Source: Streptosporangiaceae bacterium
GTDB taxonomy: Bacteria; Actinomycetota; Actinomycetes; Streptosporangiales; Streptosporangiaceae
Direction of reading: 5' to 3'
Assembly (NCBI GenBank): GCA_030039095.1
Contig: JASHQP010000250.1
Location: forward strand, 1-9,224
DNA: 9,224 nucleotides
Shown: piece after piece, positions 6,741 through 9,224 of the stretch
Layout of the letters: each line of letters opens with the position of its first letter
Numbering within the stretch: position 1 is the first letter of the stretch
Position numbers and translations under genes: made by a program
The notes under the pieces: model-generated
Told to the model about the DNA's origin: nothing
The model's database searches: none
Seen by the model: only the letters and a program-made list of their open reading frames with translations

Positions 6741-6769
6741 TTGACAACTGTAGAACATCGTTACATAGT
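6741..6769 (+). promoter_or_regulatory. Sigma-70-type promoter of the MFS gene
   Basis: A consensus -35 TTGACA (6741-6746) is followed after 17 bp by CATAGT (6764-6769), with TATAGT (6770-6775) as an overlapping alternative -10 at a less favourable spacing. This AT-rich island stands out in the GC-rich background. The leader to the ATG at 6800 would be only about 20-25 nt. A much weaker promoter for tetR can be drawn on the other strand (TTGTAG, 16 bp, TATGTA) in the same stretch. Confidence 0.65.
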
Positions 6770-6788
6770 TATAGTACGACGTTCTACA
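6749..6788. promoter_or_regulatory. Inverted repeat, probable TetR operator
   Basis: The arms TGTAGAACATCGT (6749-6761) and ACGACGTTCTACA (6776-6788) are complementary at 12 of 13 positions, separated by 14 bp. The left arm lies just downstream of the -35, the spacer holds the -10 candidates, and the right arm ends at the first base of the AAGGAGG ribosome binding site (6788-6794). A bound repressor would block both polymerase and expression of the downstream pump. The 40-bp span is longer than a typical single TetR dimer site, which suggests two dimers or two half-sites. Confidence 0.75.
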
Positions 6789-6799
6789 AGGAGGTTCCA

Positions 6800-8428
6800 A
6801 TGGCAACGCGAACCCTTTCGCAGACCCGGCCGGGCAGCCGACGCTGGTGGATCCTCGCGGTCCTCTGCCTCAGCGTGCTGCTGGTCGTGGTCGACAACAC
6901 GATCGTCAACGTAGCGCTGCCGACGATCAGCCGGAAGCTGTCGGCGTCAACCCAGGACCTGCAGTGGGTCGTGGACGCCTACACGCTGATGTTCGCCGGG
7001 CTGCTGCTCGTCGGCGGGAACGTAGGCGACCGGTTCGGACGGCGGCGCTGGCTGCAGATCGGCCTTGCCCTGTTCGCCGTGTTCTCGGTGGCCGCGGCGC
7101 TGTCCCGCAGCACCGGCGAGCTGATCGCCGCCCGCGCGGCCATGGGCCTGGCTGCCTCGCTCATCTACCCGGCCACGCTCGCGCTGCTGATCAACGTGTT
7201 CACCTCGGCCAAGGAGCGCGCCACCGCGATCGGCATCTGGTCCGGCGTGTCCGGCCTGGCCGTCGCCATCGGCCCGGTGACCGGCGGGCTGCTGCTGCGC
7301 CACTTCACCTGGAGCTCGGTGTTCCTGGTCAACGTGCCGATCGTGATCGTCGCGCTGGCGGCGGGCGCGTGGCTGCTGCCGGAGTCGCGTGACCCGAAGG
7401 CCGGACGCTTCGATCCGGTCGGGGCGCTGCTCTCGGTCGCCGCCATCGGCCTGCTCACCTACACGGTCATCGAGGCGCCCCGGCACGGCTGGGAGTCCGC
7501 GGCCACGCTCGGCGGGTTCGGCGGGGCGGCCGTGCTGCTGGCCGCGTTCGTCGTCAGCCAGCTGCGCCGCCCGGACCCGATGCTCGACGTGCGGCTGTTC
7601 CGCAACCCCCGGTTCACCGCGGGCAGCGTCTCGATCGCGCTGGCGTTCTTCGGCCTGTTCGGGTTCATCTTCATGATCACTCAGTACTTCCAGATCGTCC
7701 GCGGCTACGACCCGCTGCGGGCCGGCGTGGCCACGCTGCCGTTCGCGATCGTGACCGGCGCGTTCTCGCCAATCGCGATAACGGTGATGAAGCGGGTGGG
7801 CACCAAGGCCGTCGTCACCGGCGGGATGCTGCTGATGAGCGCGGGCTTCCTGGTCGCGGCCACCACGGGCGTCGACACCCCGTACTGGGGCCGGATCATC
7901 ATCGCGATGGTCCTCATGGCGGCCGGCCTCGGGCTGACCGCCAGCCCGGCAACGGAGGCCATCATGGGCGCCCTGCCCGCGGACAAGGCTGGCGTCGGCT
8001 CCGCGGTGAACGACACCACCCGCGAGGTGGGCGGCACGCTCGGCGTTGCGGTCGTCGGCTCGGTGCTGAGCTCGGCGTACGGGAGCCACGTGGTGTCCGC
8101 GCTGAGCGGCCTGGGTGTCCCGGCCCGGGTAGTGTCGGAGGCCGGGCAGTCCGTGGCCGCCGGGCTGGAGGTGACCGGGCACCTGCCGCCCGGGCTGCGC
8201 GAAGCGGCAGCCGCCGCCGCGCAGCAGGCGTTCGTCACCGGGCTGCACCAGGGGTCCCTGGTGGCGGCCGGCGCGACCGCTGCTGCCGCGCTGGTGGCCC
8301 TGATGTTCCTCCCGGCCAGGGCGCGCAACGTGCTGCCCGCCGCTGCCGCCGCGGAGCCGGAGAAGGCCGCGGAGCCGCAGAAGGCGGCATCGGCCGCGGC
8401 CCACGAGATCTGCGCCACCAGGTCCTGA
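6800..8428 (+). CDS. MFS drug efflux transporter, DHA2 (EmrB/QacA, 14-TM) family
   Basis: A 542-residue inner-membrane drug:proton antiporter. DHA2 hallmarks: membrane-embedded D32 in VVVDNTIVNVALPTI (29-43), the QWVVDAYTL segment at the start of helix 2, motif A as GNVGDRFGRRR (73-83), the helix-4 R112 of motif B, and antiporter motif C as G152...G158-P159-x2-G162-G163 in helix 5. Length and hydrophobic segments fit 14 helices. The last helix ends near 510 and is followed by a cytoplasmic Ala/Glu/Lys-rich tail of about 30 residues with the near-repeat AEPEKA/AEPQKA. The ATG at 6800 has an optimal AAGGAGG five bases upstream; the upstream-open frame crosses the operator and is not used. Divergent tetR plus a shared operator mark it as ligand-inducible resistance to an unknown toxic compound. 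The substrate cannot be predicted. Confidence 0.95.
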   Translation: MATRTLSQTRPGSRRWWILAVLCLSVLLVVVDNTIVNVALPTISRKLSASTQDLQWVVDAYTLMFAGLLLVGGNVGDRFGRRRWLQIGLALFAVFSVAAALSRSTGELIAARAAMGLAASLIYPATLALLINVFTSAKERATAIGIWSGVSGLAVAIGPVTGGLLLRHFTWSSVFLVNVPIVIVALAAGAWLLPESRDPKAGRFDPVGALLSVAAIGLLTYTVIEAPRHGWESAATLGGFGGAAVLLAAFVVSQLRRPDPMLDVRLFRNPRFTAGSVSIALAFFGLFGFIFMITQYFQIVRGYDPLRAGVATLPFAIVTGAFSPIAITVMKRVGTKAVVTGGMLLMSAGFLVAATTGVDTPYWGRIIIAMVLMAAGLGLTASPATEAIMGALPADKAGVGSAVNDTTREVGGTLGVAVVGSVLSSAYGSHVVSALSGLGVPARVVSEAGQSVAAGLEVTGHLPPGLREAAAAAAQQAFVTGLHQGSLVAAGATAAAALVALMFLPARARNVLPAAAAAEPEKAAEPQKAASAAAHEICATRS

Positions 8429-8440
8429 TCAGCAGCCTGA

Positions 8441-8472
8441 CAACGTGCGTGCCCGTGCCGGCGCGCACGTTG
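8441..8472 (+). terminator. Strong hairpin terminator after the MFS gene
   Basis: CAACGTGCGTGCC (8441-8453) pairs with GGCGCGCACGTTG (8460-8472) over 13 bp with a single G-U pair and a 6-nt loop, CGTGCC. It begins 12 bases after the MFS stop and is followed by TCGTCTGT, a partial U-tract. This is the most convincing intrinsic terminator in the window. Confidence 0.8.
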
Positions 8473-8512
8473 TCGTCTGTCCGGAGCATGGTGGAGTACG
8501 GGGGGAGCCGCA

Positions 8513-8764
8513 GTGCCGCAGGTCGCCGTCATCGGCGCGGGCGCGGTCGGCACGGCCGCCGCTTCCGCCGCGGAGCAGGCCGGGGCGGACGTTGTCATCT
8601 GCGCGCGGTCGGCCATCGGCGGGCCGGTCACGCTCGAGGAGAACGAGCTGCTCAGCGGCCCGATCACCAGGCTCGGCCGCCGCCACGGTGTGCCCACGCC
8701 GGCCAACCAGGCCATGTACGCGCTGGTCCGAGCTCTGGCGCCCACAGCTGGGGGTGGCGGCTGA
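8513..8764 (+). pseudogene. Ketopantoate reductase-like (PanE/ApbA) remnant with internal deletion
   Basis: An 83-residue frame joins the two ends of a ketopantoate reductase-type protein. Residues 1-31 are the Rossmann start (PQVAVIGAGAVGTAAASAAEQAGADVVICAR, with the GAGAVG dinucleotide loop). Residues 43-70 match the C-terminal signature of the family (ENELLSGPITRLGRRHGVPTPANQAMYAL). The roughly 200 intervening residues, including most of the NADPH-binding domain and the region carrying the catalytic Lys, are absent; intact members have about 300 residues. The frame is kept across the junction at residues 33-42. It starts at GTG 8513 after a GGGGGGAG-type ribosome binding site, so it might still be expressed, but it cannot be a working reductase. 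It follows the MFS terminator by about 40 bp. Confidence 0.75.
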
Positions 8765-8833
8765 GCGCGGCCCGACGTGCTTTGCCTTGTTTTCCCGGGG
8801 CAGACAGCTACTGTTTCGTCATCACCGAGCGGG

Positions 8834-8839
8834 TACGCT
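8834..8839 (+). promoter_or_regulatory. Possible -10 element for tRNA-Val
   Basis: TACGCT matches TANNNT and would start transcription near 8846, about 40 bases before the tRNA. The matching -35 (CTGTTT, 17 bp upstream) is poor. A perfect TGACGC-GAA-GCGTCA hairpin at 8856-8870 lies between this and the tRNA and may be a processing or leader structure. Confidence 0.3.
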
Positions 8840-8886
8840 AGCCGGGGCCCACAGCTGACGCGAAGCGTCACGTGCAGCCACTTCCG

Positions 8887-8961
8887 GGGTGCATAGCTCA
8901 GCGGTAGAGCGCCCGCCTTACAAGCGGGAAGTCGGTGGTTCGAGCCCACCTGCGCCCACCA
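8887..8961 (+). tRNA. tRNA-Val (anticodon UAC)
   Basis: A complete cloverleaf: acceptor GGGTGCA (8887-8893) with TGCGCCC (8951-8957, one G-U pair), D-stem GCTC/GAGC, anticodon stem CCCGC (8912-8916) with GCGGG (8924-8928) and loop CTTACAA, variable loop AAGTC, T-arm GGTGG-TTCGAGC-CCACC, discriminator A, and an encoded CCA at 8959-8961. The anticodon TAC at 8919-8921 reads valine GUA, and also GUG by wobble. All structural positions look intact. Confidence 0.97.
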
Positions 8962-8997
8962 GATCAGCAGCGGTCGCACCAGCGACACCAGTGTGGC

Positions 8998-9224
8998 TCA
9001 GCCGGCCGGCTCGCCAGGCCAGACCCGCCGGGTACGCACGCTGCCCCCGGTGCGGCTGGCAAAGGCCGCGATGGTTCCGGTGAGCGCCAGTGCGGTGAGG
9101 ACGAGGATGGCGTGCTTGTAGCCGGTCAGCAGCTGAAGCGCGACCGCGTGTGGCAGGCGGGACACGGTGCCGGCGTAGAACTGGCGGCGCAGTCCCGGAG
9201 CTAGCGGCGTGGTGACGATCGTCA
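8998..9224 (-). CDS. C-terminal end of a probable MFS-type membrane transporter (partial)
   Basis: On the minus strand an open frame enters at the window edge (first full codon at 9222) and runs 74 codons to a TGA at 9000-8998. Third positions are G/C-rich as in real genes here. The visible end reads RRQFYAGTVSRLPHAVALQL, then one clear transmembrane helix, HAILVLTALALTGTIAAFA, then a short positively charged tail (SRTGGSVRTRRVWPGEPAG). One last helix plus a basic tail is how many MFS permeases end, but 74 residues do not define a family. It converges on the tRNA gene, 36 bp away. Confidence 0.6.
   Translation of the reverse strand, partial: TIVTTPLAPGLRRQFYAGTVSRLPHAVALQLLTGYKHAILVLTALALTGTIAAFASRTGGSVRTRRVWPGEPAG

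Noticed and set aside
6503..6799. Upstream extension of the MFS protein
   Set aside because: It would run antisense through tetR and across the operator and promoter; AAGGAGG places the start at 6800.
6947..8404. 485-codon open frame on the minus strand across the MFS gene
   Set aside because: It is antisense to a clear DHA2 transporter and gives a low-complexity Arg/Gly/Gln-rich product.
7705..8988. 427-codon minus-strand frame crossing the MFS 3' end, the reductase remnant and the tRNA
   Set aside because: It runs antisense through a tRNA and a recognised transporter gene.

Overview
The window is GC-rich DNA with strong G/C bias at third codon positions, GTG starts and purine-rich ribosome binding sites. 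Its gene families (homodimeric AceE, DUF3052, AhpE, DUF1918, TetR plus a 14-helix MFS pump) point to an actinobacterium, probably a Streptomyces-, Streptosporangium- or Frankia-like actinomycete. The species cannot be named from the sequence alone.

Layout, left to right. (1) 1-556: the 3' end of an IS4/IS1634-type DDE transposase, then a short ORF that looks coding but is unrecognised. It runs into the 3' end of aceE from the opposite strand. (2) 540-3320, minus strand: aceE, the pyruvate dehydrogenase E1 subunit. (3) 3571-5967, plus strand, divergent from aceE: a DUF1918 protein, a YjbQ/UPF0047 protein, a DUF3052 protein, an AhpE-type peroxiredoxin and a small protein with four CxxC pairs. 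The aceE/DUF3052/AhpE association is a conserved actinobacterial neighbourhood (from memory also in Mycobacterium tuberculosis, around Rv2238c-Rv2241). (4) 5992-6044: a 53-nt imperfect palindrome at about 51 % GC that separates the plus-strand block from a convergent tetR gene. (5) 6040-8428: a divergent tetR / MFS efflux pair sharing a compact promoter region with a large inverted repeat, closed by a strong hairpin after the pump gene. (6) 8513-8764: a ketopantoate reductase-like gene shrunk to its two ends, a likely pseudogene. (7) 8887-8961: tRNA-Val(UAC) with encoded CCA. (8) 8998-9224, minus strand: the C-terminal end of another probable membrane transporter, cut by the window edge.

Functionally, the core combines central carbon metabolism (pyruvate to acetyl-CoA), thiol-based peroxide detoxification and small conserved proteins of unknown role. 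The right half is an accessory, probably ligand-inducible drug-efflux module followed by gene decay next to a tRNA. I see no CRISPR array, phage genes, toxin-antitoxin pair or biosynthetic cluster. The most worthwhile unexplained items are the 53-nt palindrome, the tetR/MFS operator, the unrecognised ORF abutting the transposase, and the four-CxxC protein next to AhpE.
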